Positions 25,501 to 37,722 of a DNA stretch of 64,000 nt are shown here, piece after piece; the stretch's first letter is position 1, and each line of letters begins with the position of its first letter. Origin of the DNA: Brassica napus (taxonomy: Eukaryota > Streptophyta > Magnoliopsida > Brassicales > Brassicaceae). Both the position numbers and the translations under genes were made by a program. Below the pieces are notes generated by a model, which was not told the DNA's origin, searched no databases, and saw nothing but the letters and a program-made list of their open reading frames with translations. The DNA is taken from assembly GCF_020379485.1 (NCBI RefSeq), contig NW_026014749.1:124001-188000 (forward strand). Direction: 5' to 3'.

Positions 25501-28500
25501 GAAGTTGAATAAATCTCATAGGAGTTGGCATGAAGAAGTTATCCCACTTTCAAATCAGGTGATTCCAGTTTCCCAGTTTGGGAATAGCACAGCTTCTTCG
25601 TCGTTCCAATCAAACCAGGATGAATCACTTTGTGAGAAGCTTGATTTGGATACATAAAGTGGTGGAGAATCACCAGGAAGTTGAATAAATCTCATAGGAG
25701 TTGGCAAGAAGAAGTTATCCCACTTTCAAATCAGGTGATTCCAGTTTCCCAGTTTGGGAATAGACAGCTTCTTCGTCGTTCCAATCAAACCAGGATGAAT
25801 CACTTTGTGAGAAGCTTGATTTGGATACATAAAGTGGTGGAGAATCACCAGGAAGTTGAATAAATCTCATAGGAGTTGGGATGAAGAAGTTATCCCACTT
25901 TCAAATCAGGTGATTCCAGTTTCCCAGTTTGGGAATAGCACAGCTTCTTCGTCGTTCCAATCAAACCAGGATGAATCACTTTGTGAGAAGCTTGATTTGG
26001 ATACATAAAGTGGTGGAGAATCACCAGGAAGTTGAATAAATCTCATAGGAGTTGGGATGAAGAAGTTATCCCACTTTCAAATCAGGTGATTCCAGTTTCC
26101 CAGTTTGGGAATAGCACAGCTTCTTCGTCGTTCCAATCAAACCAGGATGAATCACTTTGTGAGAAGCTTGATTTGGATACATAAAGTGGTGGAGAATCAC
26201 CAGGAAGTTGAATAAATCTCATAGGAGTTGGGATGAAGAAGTTATCCCACTTTCAAATCAGGTGATTCCAGTTTCCCAGTTTGGGAATAGCACAGCTTCT
26301 TCGTCGTTCCAATCAAACCAGGATGAATCACTTTGTGAGAAGCTTGATTTGGATACATAAAGTGGTGGAGAATCACCAGGAAGTTGAATAAATCTCATAG
26401 GAGTTGGCAAGAAGAAGTTATCCCACTTTCAAATCAGGTGATTCCAGTTTCCCAGTTTGGGAATAGGACAGCTTCTTCGTCGTTCCAATCAAACCAGGAT
26501 GAATCACTTTGTGAGAAGCTTGATTTGGATACATAAAGTGGTGGAGAATCACCAGGAAGTTGAATAAATCTCATAGGAGTTGGCAAGAAGAAGTTATCCC
26601 ACTTTCAAATCAGGTGATTCCAGTTTCCCAGTTTGGGAATAGCACAGCTTCTTCGTCGTTCCAATCAAACCAGGATGAATCACTTTGTGAGAAGCTTGAT
26701 TTGGATACATAAAGTGGTGGAGAATCACCAGGAAGTTGAATAAATCTCATAGGAGTTGGCAAGAAGAAGTTATCCCACTTTCAAATCAGGTGATTCCAGT
26801 TTCCCAGTTTGGGAATAGGACAGCTTCTTCGTCGTTCCAATCAAACCAGGATGAATCACTTTGTGAGAAGCTTGATTTGGATACATAAAGTGGTGGAGAA
26901 TCACCAGGAAGTTGAATAAATCTCATAGGAGTTGGCAAGAAGAAGTTATCCCACTTTCAAATCAGGTGATTCCAGTTTCCCAGTTTGGGAATAGGACAGC
27001 TTCTTCGTCGTTCCAATCAAACCAGGATGAATCACTTTGTGAGAAGCTTGATTTGGATACATAAAGTGGTGGAGAATCACCAGGAAGTTGAATAAATCTC
27101 ATAGGAGTTGGGATGAAGAAGTTATCCCACTTTCAAATCAGGTGATTCCAGTTTCCCAGTTTGGGAATAGGACAGCTTCTTCGTCGTTCCAATCAAACCA
27201 GGATGAATCACTTTGTGAGAAGCTTGATTTGGATACATAAAGTGGTGGAGAATCACCAGGAAGTTGAATAAATCTCATAGGAGTTGGCAAGAAGAAGTTA
27301 TCCCACTTTCAAATCAGGTGATTCCAGTTTCCCAGTTTGGGAATAGCACAGCTTCTTCGTCGTTCCAATCAAACCAGGATGAATCACTTTGTGAGAAGCT
27401 TGATTTGGATACATAAAGTGGTGGAGAATCACCAGGAAGTTGAATAAATCTCATAGGAGTTGGCATGAAGAAGTTATCCCACTTTCAAATCAGGTGATTC
27501 CAGTTTCCAGTTTGGGAATAGGACAGCTTCTTCGTCGTTCCAATCAAACCAGGATGAATCACTTTGTGAGAAGCTTGATTTGGATACATAAAGTGGTGGA
27601 GAATCACCAGGAAGTTGAATAAATCTCATAGGAGTTGGCATGAAGAAGTTATCCCACTTTCAAATCAGGTGATTCCAGTTTCCCAGTTTGGGAATAGACA
27701 GCTTCTTCGTCGTTCCAATCAAACCAGGATGAATCTTTGTGAGAAGCTTGATTTGGATACATAAAGTGGTGGAGAATCACCAGGAAGTTGAATAAATCTC
27801 ATAGGAGTTGGCAAGAAGAAGTTATCCCACTTTCAAATCAGGTGATTCCAGTTTCCCAGTTTGGGAATAGGACAGCTTCTTCGTCGTTCCAATCAAACCA
27901 GGATGAATCACTTTGTGAGAAGCTTGATTTGGATACATAAAGTGGTGGAGAATCACCAGGAAGTTGAATAAATCTCATAGGAGTTGGAAAGAAGAAGTTA
28001 TCCCACTTTCAAATCAGGTGATTCCAGTTTCCCAGTTTGGGAATAGGACAGCTTCTTCGTCGTTCCAATCAAACCAGGATGAATCACTTTGTGAGAAGCT
28101 TGATTTGGATACATAAAGTGGTGGAGAATCACCAGGAAGTTGAATAAATCTCATAGGAGTTGGCAAGAAGAAGTTATCCCACTTTCAAATCAGGTGATTC
28201 CAGTTTCCCAGTTTGGGAATAGGACAGCTTCTTCGTCGTTCCAATCAAACCAGGATGAATCACTTTGTGAGAAGCTTGATTTGGATACATAAAGTGGTGG
28301 AGAATCACCAGGAAGTTGAATAAATCTCATAGGAGTTGGCAAGAAGAAGTTATCCCACTTTCAAATCAGGTGATTCCAGTTTCCCAGTTTGGGAATAGAC
28401 AGCTTCTTCGTCGTTCCAATCAAACCAGGATGAATCACTTTGTGAGAAGCTTGATTTGGATACATAAAGTGGTGGAGAATCACCAGGAAGTTGAATAAAT

Positions 28501-29460
28501 CTCATAGGAGTTGGCAAGAAGAAGTTATCCCACTTTCAAATCAGGTGATTCCAGTTTCCCAGTTTGGGAATAGGACAGCTTCTTCGTCGTTCCAATCAAA
28601 CCAGGATGAATCTCTTTGTGAGAAGCTTGATTTGGATACATAAAGTGGTGGAGAATCACCAGGAAGTTGAATAAATCTCATAGGAGTTGGCAAGAAGAAG
28701 TTATTCCACTTTCAAATCAGGTGATTCCAGTTTCCCAGTTTGGGAATAGGACAGCTTCTTCGTCGTTCCAATCAAACCAGGATGAATCACTTTGTGAGAA
28801 GCTTGATTTGGATACATAAAGTGGTGGAGAATCACCAGGAAGTTGAATAAATCTCATAGGAGTTGGCAAGAAGAAGTTATCCCACTTTCAAATCAGGTGA
28901 TTCCAGTTTCCCAGTTTGGAATAGGACAGCTTCTTCGTCGTTCCAATCAAACCAGGATGAATCACTTTGTGAGAAGCCTTATTTGGATACATAAAGTGGT
29001 GGAGAATCACCAGGAAGTTGAATAAATCTCATAGGAGTTGGCAAGAAGAAGTTATCCACTTTCAAATCAGGTGATTCCAGTTTCCCAGTTTGGGAATAGG
29101 ACAGCTTCTTCGTCGTTCCAATCAAACCAGGATGAATCACTTTGTGAGAAGCTTGATTTGGATACATAAAGTGGTGGAGAATCACCAGGAAGTTGAATAA
29201 ATCTCATAGGAGTTGGCAAGAAGAAGTTATCTCACTTTCAAATCAGGTGATTCCAGTTTCCCAGTTTGGGAATAGGACAGCTTCTTCGTCGTTCCAATCA
29301 AACCAGGATGAATCTTTGTGAGAAGCTTGATTTGGATACATAAAGTGGTGGAGAATCACCAGGAAGTTGAATAAATCTCATAGGAGTTGGCAAGAAGAAG
29401 TTATCCCACTTTCAAATCAGGTGATTCCAGTTTCCCAGTTTGGGAATAGGACAGCTTCTT
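22540..29460 (+). repeat. Array 1 right part: mixed zone grading to the CAAG/GGACAG subtype
   Basis: GATG, CATG, CAAG and AAG variants intermix from about 22540, and by 27800 nearly all monomers are CAAG with GGACAG, the subtype that also fills array 3. Small length variants include a 5-bp gain near 25067-25083 and a loss in the GATGAATC-TTTG region near 27735 and 29313. Confidence 0.7.
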
Positions 29461-29997
29461 TGTTGACATGAAAGCATGAATGACATAGAGGAAGAAGAAA
29501 TCAAGTCAAGGCATACATCCGGAGTGATCAAAGTAAGCTTGTCCGTACAAGTGTGATCTAACTTGGCGTGCAAGGCAAGAGGAGACTTATCTGTGATCAA
29601 GAAGGATGTTATACTTGCCTTAAGATATTTAAAAGATGTCGGCCAAGAGAAGGGATCCGTTGAAGAAGAAGACAAGGTGGTTCAAAGGAGAGAGAGCCGT
29701 TTGGTGCTGTCGCTTTCACCTTGGCTGTGCGCAACCTGCCCTTGATCAGGCCTCTTTGTTTATTCTTTTCTTCTATGTCAACTTGCCATTAGTTTATTCA
29801 TTGTTGCATCTATTTAAAGTATGTAATCAGAACCAAATGGATCAAGGAAAATAAAACACTTCCTCACTTCTCTCTTATGTTTTCGAAATCTCTCTCTCTC
29901 TCTCTCTCTCTCGGATTCTTAGTAAAACCCTAGCTATCTCTTCTCTTTGTTCTTGATAAATCACACAAGCCACTCTTATAACTCATTCATTTTATCA
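29461..29997 (+). repeat. 5' LTR of element D (537 bp)
   Basis: TG...CA ends, bounded by satellite plus TTCTT on the left and the primer-binding site on the right. A TC microsatellite lies near 29888-29912. TATTTAAA at 29811-29818 is the probable TATA box. Confidence 0.95.
29811..29818 (+). promoter_or_regulatory. TATA-like site in D LTR
   Basis: TATTTAAA, repeated at 41387-41394 in the 3' LTR, is the only good TATA candidate seen in this LTR. Confidence 0.45.
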
Positions 29998-30009
29998 TGG
30001 TATCAGAGC
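29998..30009 (+). promoter_or_regulatory. Primer-binding site of element D
   Basis: TGGTATCAGAGC directly follows the LTR end; it is complementary to the initiator tRNA-Met 3' end. Confidence 0.92.
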
Positions 30010-30087
30010 AACAAAGCTCTTGAAACCCTTATCTACTTCCGCAAAACAAATCTCTGTTTCTTTCTTGCCGGTCTTTGAATCCTCAAG

Positions 30088-32053
30088 ATGGAGAACAACA
30101 ACAACAACAACAACAACAACCGCATCAGCATACCTGTGACTCTGAAGGGGATTAACTACCTCTTATGGGCCAGGATGGTGAAAATTGCCCTTGGAGGAAA
30201 GGGTTTGTGGAGTCATGTCTCAGCAGAAGCGGCTCCAAAACAAACCAACCAAGGAGAAGATGGACAGGAAATGGTGGTAGCTGATGAAGACAAGTGGGCT
30301 CAGGAAGACCTCATGGTTCTCACAGTGCTCCTCAGCTCTCTTGAACCCGCCATCATGGAGTCTTACTCCTACTGTGAGACTACCAAACAGCTGTGGGATA
30401 CACTTTACAAAGTGTATGGAAATGTCTCCAACCTCACAAGAGTCTTTGAAGTGAAGAGAGCCATCAATGCGCTCAACCAAGGAGATGTGGAGTTTCAACC
30501 ACACTTTGGCAAGTTTAGGTCTCTTTGGGCAGAGATGGAACTGCTAAGACCACACACCACTGACCATGCCACGCTTCTAACCAGGCGTGAGGAGGACAGA
30601 GTGTTTGGACTGCTGCTCACTCTTAACCCATCTTATGGGAGCTTGATCAAGCACATCCTAAGAGCTGACAAGCTACCTGACCTGGATGAAGTATGTGCTC
30701 AAATCCAGAAGGAAGAAGGCTCAGTGGGCTTGTTTGGTGGCAAGGGAGACTTAAGCATGGCGCATCAAGCAGAACAAGCAGTGGCAAACAAGGCGGCTTA
30801 CAAACAAGATGAGAGGAAAGGCCTGACCTGTGACCACTGCAAGAAGAAGGGTCACTTGAAGGACAAATGCTGGATACTCCATCCCCACCTTAAGCCCAGC
30901 AAGTTTAGGGAGACTCGCTCCCAATACCAAGATGCAAGGGCCAACTTCTCAGCTGATGGTGCGGAGCCAACAACACCAATCACCATGGGCATAAGCAACC
31001 TAGGTGTGGGAAGTGCAACTGCCTCCACATCAGGCTATGCCACGCCAAGGGCCAACCTGGATGAGACCATCAAGAAGTCTGACTTAACTGCTCTCATCAA
31101 GGCTCTAAAAGAATCTGGTATATCTAAAAACCTTGGTGTTTCTCTTAATGCTTCACATACTGCTAATGACACTATAAGAGTTTTTAAATCGGCTAAGCCC
31201 TTAGTTATAGATTCTGGTGCTTCTCATCACATGATAAGTGACTTAGAACTGATTAAAAACATAGAACCGGCCTTAGGAAATGTGATGATAGCAAATGGAG
31301 ATAAAATCCCAATAAAGGGTGTAGGTAACCTTAAACTGTTTGATAAAGAAACTAAGGCTTTCTATATGCCCACCTTTGCTTCAAATCTATTATCTGTTAA
31401 GAAAGTAACTAATGATCTCAATTGTCAAGTTACATTCACGCCTAACAGTGTGTACTTTCAGGATATTGATTCTAGTAAGTTGCTTGGCAAAGGTGTTACC
31501 AAGGGAGACTTGTACTTGCTTGAGGACACAAGATCCACAACTGATTTATTTCCTGCTTTTCATTCTGTTTCTGAATTCCCTAAAGATGTAATATGGCATG
31601 CTAGACTAGGACATCCTCATTCTCATGCCTTGAACATCCTGTTACCTAGCATTACTTTTAAAAGTGATTGTGAGGCTTGTATCTTAGGAAAACATTGTAG
31701 AACTGTGTTTCCTAAATCAAAGACTCAATATGATAATTGCTTTGATCTCATACATTCTGACGTATGGACTGCCCCATGTGCATCTAGAGAGCAACATAAA
31801 TATTTTGTGACATTCATTGATGAAAAATCTAAATACACATGGATCACCTTGTTGCAATCTAAGGATAGAGTGCTAGAAGCTTTTAAAAACTTTCAGAGCT
31901 ATATAACTAACCATTTCAATGTTAAGATCAAAATTCTTAGATCAGATAATGGTGGTGAGTATACTAGCACAGCCTTCAAACAACACCTAGCCTCACATGG
32001 AATCATTCAACAAACTAGCTGCCCTTATACACCTCAACAAAATGGAGTTGCTG
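30088..32053 (+). pseudogene. Copia gag-protease-integrase part of D polyprotein, interrupted
   Basis: The ATG at 30088 is the first in frame after the primer site and is followed by an AAC repeat coding a run of Asn. Gag is followed by a CCHC zinc knuckle (residues about 248-261, CDHCKKKGHLKDKC). The protease Asp in DSGASHH is residue 375. The integrase HHCC region begins near residue 502 (WHARLGHPH, CEACILGKH). The integrase Asp residues are 558 (HSDVW) and 620 (RSDNGGEY). The codon that starts at 32053 is residue 656 and would be the catalytic Glu, giving the exact D-D-35-E spacing. Element B enters after the first base of that codon, and the frame then runs into B's LTR and stops at 32124. 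Confidence 0.93.
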
Positions 32054-32796
32054 TAATAGCTTCCTGGTCAAGGAAGAACCCTAGGATGCTCTTGAGGGTC
32101 GATCTGGTAATGATTTGGTGGTGATGGATCAGGTTACTAACACTGATGGAAAGATGATCGATTGATGAGTTGATAGAAAGGGGATTGGTGATCGATGGTA
32201 GAGATGGTTTCAGTGATGATCTGCGGAATGATCAGGCACTGATTGGGATGATCTTAGTCCGTGAGAGGCAGCCCCACTAGTGAACAAGATCAAGGCTTAA
32301 GGAAGATCACTCTTCTAGCCAAATTCGATGTCCAAAAACTGAACAAAGGAATCACAAGTTTAGAGAGGATTTTTTGATAACAAAAGTGATTGATTTTAAT
32401 CAGATCTTGCAGAGAGTTTAAGTAGAAAGAAAGGAAAGCAAAGAGTCACCAAGGACTTGTAGTTTTCGAAAATATCTTAAGTAAAACTAGGTAGTGTTGA
32501 AGATTGAACAATTGAATATCTTCAAGGCTTCTTTGACTTGGTTTTCTTCAGATGTCGAGATTGGTTTAGTGTAAACCAATCTGAGAATTGCCTCCTTTAA
32601 TTGTCTTGTCTTTGATCTGGTTATTGGCCCATTGGAGAAAGAGAATGGGTCTCGTGCTGAGTTAAATCCAATTGAACTCCCATCCAGCTCCTTGTATCCA
32701 ATTGTAGTGTTCGTCTCATCCAGCTCCTCTTCACTGTCACTCTCTTCCAGCTCTTCATGCGCAAGATCAGCTACTGGTTCAGTCAAGCTCACATCA
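32054..32796 (-). repeat. 3' LTR of element B (743 bp)
   Basis: Read on the minus strand it starts TGATGTGAGC at 32796 and ends GCTATTA at 32054, next to duplication TGCTG. It contains the last 102 codons and the stop of the B polyprotein. Confidence 0.95.
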
Positions 32797-35700
32797 TCCC
32801 CTCCTCCTTTAAAAGGATTTGTCCTCAAATCCAAATCATCTGCACGAAAAGGGATCAAGTCAGCAACATTGAAAGTAGAACTTATAGAATACTTACCTTG
32901 AAGATCAATCTTGTAAGCATTGTTGTTGATCCGTTCAAGCACAGTGAAAGGTCCATCTGTCCTTGGCATCAGTTTAGACTTTCTTTCTTCAGGAAACCTC
33001 TCCTTTCTCAAGTGAATCCATACAAGATCTCCTGGTTCCAGCAACAGCTCATGTCTCTTCTTGTTTGCTTGCTTTTCATACTCCTTGGTCCTCTTCTCAA
33101 TGTTCTTCTTTACCTGTTCATGCAATGAAACAACAAACTCGGCTTTTGCCTTGCCATCAAGATTAGTTTGCTCATTGTATGGTAAAGGCATGAGGTCCAA
33201 AGGAGTCAAAGGATTGAATCCATAAACAATCTGAAAAGGTGAGAACTTTGTAGCACTATGCACAGAATGGTTATAAGCAAACTCCACATGAGGAATACAA
33301 TCTTCCCAAGTTTTGATGTTCTTTTTAATCACAGCACGCAAGAGAGCAGACAAAGATCTGTTAACTACTTCAGTTTGTCCATCAGTTTGAGGATGACAAG
33401 TAGTAGAGAACTTCAACTTTGTTCCAAGTTTAGACCACAATGTTCTCCAGAAATGACTAAGAAATTTAGTATCCCTATCAGACACTATTGATCTAGGCAT
33501 GCCATGCAAACGAACAACCTCTCTAAAGAAAAGTTCAGCAACCATCAAGGCATCATCAGTTTTGTGACATGGAATGAAATGTGCCATTTTTGAGAACCTA
33601 TCAACAACTACAAAGATTGAATCTCTGCCCTTTCTAGTCCTAGGCAAACCAAGCACAAAATCCATAGATATATCAATCCATGGAGCATCAGGAATGGGAA
33701 GAGGAGTATACAAACCTTGAGGTCGGGCCTTGGCTTTGGCTTGGGTGCAAGTAACACATCTGCTGCATACTCTCTCCACATCTCTTCTCATGGCCGGCCA
33801 GTAAAAGTGCTCTTTCAGGTGGGCGAGTGTCTTGGCAACTCCAAAATGCCCCATCAATCCTCCTCCATGTGCTTCCCTAACATACAACTCTCTCAAAGAA
33901 CAGTTAGGTAAACAAAGTCGATTTTCATAGAAAAGAAAACCCTCAACTTGATAAAACTTTCCACTGGTATGTTTCTTGCTTTCTTCAAATTGAACTTTAA
34001 AATCTTGATCATCTTCATAATAAGACTTTATTTGTTCAAAACCTAACAGCTTAGCTTCCATAGAAGTGAAAAGAGTATACCTTCTGGAGAGTGCATCAGC
34101 CACAATGTTTTCTTTACCTTGTTTATAGTGAATCACATAAGGAAAGGTTTCCAAGAACTCTACCCATCTGGCGTGTCTCTTGTTGAGCTTGTGCTGTCCC
34201 TTCAGGTGTTTCAAGGACTCATGATCAGTGTGTATAACAAACTCCTTTGGCCAGAGATAGTGCTGCCAAGTTTGGAGTGCTCTAATCAAAGCATAGAGTT
34301 CCTTGTCATAAGTTGGGTAGTTCAGCATGGCTCCACTTAGTTTCTCACTGAAATATGCTATGGGTCTCTTCTCCTGCATCAGCACAGCTCCAATACCTAC
34401 ACCAGAAGCATCACATTCAATTTCAAAGGTCTTAGTAAAATCTGGAAGAACTAGCAAAGGAGCATTAGTCAACTTCCCTTTCAGGTTTTGAAAAGCCTCC
34501 TCTTGCGCCTTCTCCCACTTGAAACCCACATCCTTCTTGATGACTTCAGTGAGTGGTGCAGCTATGGTGCTAAAATCCTTCACAAATCTTCTATAAAAGC
34601 CGGCAAGACCATGGAAACTTCTCACCTCGCTCACACTCTTAGGACTAGGCCAGTCTCGGATAGCTCTAACCTTTTCCTCATCCACTCTGATTCCCTGTGC
34701 TGTTACAACAAATCCTAGAAAAACAAGGTGATCTGTCCCAAAAGTGCATTTCTTAAAGTTAGCAAACAAGGATTCTTTCCTAAGCACTTCTAACACAGAT
34801 TTCAAGTGATGCACATGCTCAGCCATACTCTTGCTGTAGATCAAAATATCATCAAAATAAACTACAACAAAGTGTCCTATAAAAGACCTCAAGACATGGT
34901 TCATCAACCTCATGAAAGTGCTAGGGGCATTGGTAAGACCAAATGGCATAACAAGCCACTCATACAGACCATGTTTAGTTTTAAAGGCTGTTTTCCATTC
35001 ATCCCCTTCTTTCATCCTAATCTGATGATATCCACTTTTTAAATCTACCTTAGAGAACACACAAGAACCATGTAGCTCATCCAACATATCATCAAGTCTA
35101 GGAATAGGATGTCTGTACTTTACAGTGATATTGTTGATGGCTCTGCAATCTACACACATGCGCCAGCTTCCATCCTTCTTAGGCACAAGGAGCACTGGTA
35201 CTGCACAAGGGCTCATGCTCTCTCGGATATGTCCTTTCTCAATGAGCTCATCTACTTGCTTCTGTAGCTCTTTTGTTTCTTCAGGGTTGGTTCTATAGGC
35301 AGGGCGGTTTGGGAGAGAAGCTCCAGGGACCAAGTCTATTTGGTGTTCAATCCCACGCATGGGAGGAAGTCCTTTTGGGCTCTCGTCTGGAAAGACATCA
35401 CCATAGTCCTGCAAAAGAAACTCAAGTTCACTCGGTAGAACCGGTGCAGGGTCAGAAGAAGACATTAGGGCACCTTTAAAAACAAATAAAAGCATAGATT
35501 GTTGAAGACACAAAGCTTTCTTGATCTCACTACTCTTGGCTAAGAGATTAGTCTCCTTCTTTTGCTTGTCAGCTGGTTTCTCTTTAGCTTCTTGTCGCCT
35601 AAGTTTTAGTTGAAGTTGATCCTCATGTACCTCTTGTGGAGACAAAGGTGCCAGTACAATCTTCTTGTCTCTGTGGGTGAAGGAATGCCGGTTAGTGAAC

Positions 35701-37211
35701 CCATCGTGAATGACTCTTCTATCATACTGCCAAGGCCTTCCCAACAAGATATGGCTAGAGTCCATGGGCAGAACATCACACACGATCTCATCTTGGTATC
35801 TTCCAATGGTTATAGGAACCATTACTTGATCAGTGACCTTCAGCTCGCCCTCCTCATTCAACCATTGTAGAAGGTATGGCCTAGGATGCTTCCCTGTTTT
35901 CAATCCAAGCTTTTCTACAAGAGCTTCACTAGCAACATTAGTACAGCTTCCTCCATCTATAATCAAACTGCATACTTTTTCATAAACTATGCAACGAGTA
36001 TGAAACAGATTCTCCCTTTGATTATCTTCATCTAGCTTGGATTGTACTGCCAATGATCTCCTTGTGACAAGTAGTTCTCCACGAACTGGATAGTCTATGG
36101 CTTCCTCTTCTTCTTCGGATATCACCTCACCACTGTCCAAGAGGATCATTGCTTTCTTGTTGGTGCACTCATTGGCATAGTGCCCAAAACCATGACATTT
36201 GAAGCACTTCACATCCCTGGATCTAGCAGCTGGTGCCTTTCCCTTGTCCTCATGCTCTTCCTTGGGTTTCACAAAAGACTTGTCATCTTTGGTAGTAGGC
36301 GCTTTGTAGTTGTTGCCATAGGATCCTTTGGTTGAGGACTTTCTCTTCAGTTGCTGCTCAATGAGGATTGCTTTGTGAAGCAATTCATAGATGTCCTCAT
36401 ACTCCTGCATCTCCAAGCGGTCCTGGATGTCTCTGTTAAGCCCAGCCTGAAATCGAGCCATAGTAGCTTCAGAAGCTTCTTCAACAGCCGCTTTGATCAT
36501 GAGTATTTCCATCTCTTGATAGTAATCCTCCACGCCTTTGGTTCCTTGGGTAAGTCTCCTCAGCTTTTGATGAATCTCTCTACCATAGTGGTTTGGGACA
36601 AACCGCTTCTTCATGAGTGTCTTGAGCTCAAACCATGAAGCAACTGGCGGCTCTCCAGTCCTTCTCCTAGTAGTAACAATCTGATCCCACCAATGCAAAG
36701 CATACCCACTGAATTCTGTCACAGCAAGCTTCACCTTCTTTGTTTCTGAGTAGTGCTGGCAATCAAACACTCGCTCAATCTTCGTTTCCCATTCAAGATA
36801 AGCATCTGGATTGCTGGTTCCACTGAAGACTGGTATTCGAAGTTTGAGACTCCCAAGGTTATCATCTGGTCTGTTCCTTGCTGCATGGCGTGTAGGGGAT
36901 CTTGCTTGGGAGGCTGCACGTCCTGTTCTCACTGATCTTGCTGATCCCACGGACCGTTCTCCATCAGTACTACGGCCAGAAGAAGTATCTTCATCCTCAG
37001 ATTCGTCTCCTACTGCAGGTCGCTTGCCTCTCCTCTTTTCCCTAGCGGCTCTCCTAACCTGTGAAGTTGTGCCAAAGACAGGGTTAGTAGAACGAGTAGC
37101 TCCAACAAATTCAAGTTTTTTATCCATCTCTTTCATGAGAGTAGCCATGATAGCATCTAGTTGTGCTTTATCCAGTCTAGCCACGGGCCTTTCTTTATCA
37201 CTTTCAGACAT
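32487..37211 (-). CDS. gag-pol polyprotein of element B (1574 aa, intact)
   Basis: A single frame codes all retroviral-type proteins in the order gag, protease, RT, RNase H, integrase. The gag core is near residues 130-260 ([19 protein letters not shown]), with a CCHC knuckle near 332-350 ([14 protein letters not shown]). The protease region shows [12 protein letters not shown] near 414, with DGG in place of the usual D-S/T-G. RT runs from about 650 ([14 protein letters not shown]) through YFDDIL near 783. RNase H begins near 930 (ECDASG). The integrase HHCC is near 1124-1150, with catalytic motifs DISMDF, SDRDTKF and GQTEVVNR between about 1180 and 1280. The tail has DLRTNPF near 1462, then about 102 residues encoded in the LTR. 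The start ATG (37211) follows AACAGGAAAC, a context shared with element C. No stop or frameshift is seen, so the element could be autonomous. Confidence 0.95.
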   Translation of the reverse strand: MSESDKERPVARLDKAQLDAIMATLMKEMDKKLEFVGATRSTNPVFGTTSQVRRAAREKRRGKRPAVGDESEDEDTSSGRSTDGERSVGSARSVRTGRAASQARSPTRHAARNRPDDNLGSLKLRIPVFSGTSNPDAYLEWETKIERVFDCQHYSETKKVKLAVTEFSGYALHWWDQIVTTRRRTGEPPVASWFELKTLMKKRFVPNHYGREIHQKLRRLTQGTKGVEDYYQEMEILMIKAAVEEASEATMARFQAGLNRDIQDRLEMQEYEDIYELLHKAILIEQQLKRKSSTKGSYGNNYKAPTTKDDKSFVKPKEEHEDKGKAPAARSRDVKCFKCHGFGHYANECTNKKAMILLDSGEVISEEEEEAIDYPVRGELLVTRRSLAVQSKLDEDNQRENLFHTRCIVYEKVCSLIIDGGSCTNVASEALVEKLGLKTGKHPRPYLLQWLNEEGELKVTDQVMVPITIGRYQDEIVCDVLPMDSSHILLGRPWQYDRRVIHDGFTNRHSFTHRDKKIVLAPLSPQEVHEDQLQLKLRRQEAKEKPADKQKKETNLLAKSSEIKKALCLQQSMLLFVFKGALMSSSDPAPVLPSELEFLLQDYGDVFPDESPKGLPPMRGIEHQIDLVPGASLPNRPAYRTNPEETKELQKQVDELIEKGHIRESMSPCAVPVLLVPKKDGSWRMCVDCRAINNITVKYRHPIPRLDDMLDELHGSCVFSKVDLKSGYHQIRMKEGDEWKTAFKTKHGLYEWLVMPFGLTNAPSTFMRLMNHVLRSFIGHFVVVYFDDILIYSKSMAEHVHHLKSVLEVLRKESLFANFKKCTFGTDHLVFLGFVVTAQGIRVDEEKVRAIRDWPSPKSVSEVRSFHGLAGFYRRFVKDFSTIAAPLTEVIKKDVGFKWEKAQEEAFQNLKGKLTNAPLLVLPDFTKTFEIECDASGVGIGAVLMQEKRPIAYFSEKLSGAMLNYPTYDKELYALIRALQTWQHYLWPKEFVIHTDHESLKHLKGQHKLNKRHARWVEFLETFPYVIHYKQGKENIVADALSRRYTLFTSMEAKLLGFEQIKSYYEDDQDFKVQFEESKKHTSGKFYQVEGFLFYENRLCLPNCSLRELYVREAHGGGLMGHFGVAKTLAHLKEHFYWPAMRRDVERVCSRCVTCTQAKAKARPQGLYTPLPIPDAPWIDISMDFVLGLPRTRKGRDSIFVVVDRFSKMAHFIPCHKTDDALMVAELFFREVVRLHGMPRSIVSDRDTKFLSHFWRTLWSKLGTKLKFSTTCHPQTDGQTEVVNRSLSALLRAVIKKNIKTWEDCIPHVEFAYNHSVHSATKFSPFQIVYGFNPLTPLDLMPLPYNEQTNLDGKAKAEFVVSLHEQVKKNIEKRTKEYEKQANKKRHELLLEPGDLVWIHLRKERFPEERKSKLMPRTDGPFTVLERINNNAYKIDLQGKYSISSTFNVADLIPFRADDLDLRTNPFKGGGDDVSLTEPVADLAHEELEESDSEEELDETNTTIGYKELDGSSIGFNSARDPFSFSNGPITRSKTRQLKEAILRLVYTKPISTSEENQVKEALKIFNCSIFNTT
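32797..32810 (-). promoter_or_regulatory. Polypurine tract of element B
   Basis: On the minus strand AAAGGAGGAGGGGA abuts the 3' LTR start, identical to element A. Confidence 0.87.
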
Positions 37212-37722
37212 GGTTTCCTGTTAAGACTTCAACAAGAAAAGTAAGTACACAATAGATATAGCCGAAGCCTCACTTAGTGTTTCTCTCAAGTGTTTCTCTC
37301 AATGATTTCTCAAGTGATTTTCTCAGTGATTCCAAGAGTTCAATGATCAGACAAACAAACTCAAAGCCAGAGAAGTAAAAATCCCAAAACCCCAAAGAAA
37401 TAGATAGACAGATTTAAGAAATTTTGGTTTGCAAGGAGCTTTACCACCAGAGACTGGATTTCTCTTCAGTCTGGCTGGATTTCTCCTCAGCCCTAGTCGG
37501 ATTTCTCCTCGACTTTCTTAGATACTTAGATCTCTTTTTTTTTTTTTTTTTTATACTGGTTGGCCCCCTTGCAGATACAACAGATAGAAAGTAAAGAGAA
37601 AAAGAAAACTGCAGAGAGTTGCAGAGAATCAGAAAAGGAAATTAGGTTCCCAAAACAGAGAGAGAAGAATTGAATCGACAAACCCCTTTGATTAGAAGCC
37701 CTCAAGCTGCTCTGATACCACT
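37212..37722 (-). other. Leader of element B between 5' LTR and gag start
   Basis: About 510 bp without coding sequence. It includes an 18-base T run on the plus strand (37535-37552), three imperfect GGATTTCTC repeats near 37456-37510 (plus strand), and an acceptor-like sequence AACAGGAAAC before the ATG, with ACTTACTT some 16 nt upstream of it. Confidence 0.7.
37709..37720 (-). promoter_or_regulatory. Primer-binding site of element B
   Basis: The reverse complement is TGGTATCAGAGC, two bases inside the 5' LTR end; it matches initiator tRNA-Met. Confidence 0.92.

Larger units (their letters stand above)
6670..29460 (+). repeat. Centromeric satellite array 1 (CentBr-type, 176-bp monomer, about 129 copies)
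   Basis: Head-to-tail monomers of 175-176 bp run without interruption in one orientation. Each holds a HindIII site (AAGCTT) and two short dyads (TTCCCA/TGGGAA and TGGTG/CACCA). Variation concentrates at two places: after AGTTGG (GATG, CAAG, CATG, CTAG) and after GGGAATA (GCACAG, GGACAG, or the 1-bp-shorter GACAG). The left edge is most diverged, the middle almost uniform and the right end graded into another subtype. The Brassica centromere assignment is from memory of CentBr. Confidence 0.95.

Noticed and set aside
6670..29460. CRISPR-like regular spacing
   Set aside because: The whole 176-bp unit repeats with no unique spacers, and the sequence is eukaryotic.
29563..29854. 60- and 72-codon frames in the D LTR, repeated at 41139-41430
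   Set aside because: Both LTRs carry them simply because LTRs are duplicates; no start context or domain supports translation.
29888..29912. TC microsatellite as a regulatory element
   Set aside because: Its length differs by 2 bp between the D LTRs, as expected from slippage; there is no evidence of function.
32632..36935. Plus-strand frames of 60-137 codons opposite the element B gene
   Set aside because: Antisense shadows of the gag-pol frame; no domain recognised. The mirror set at 15-2425 on the minus strand is likewise opposite element A.
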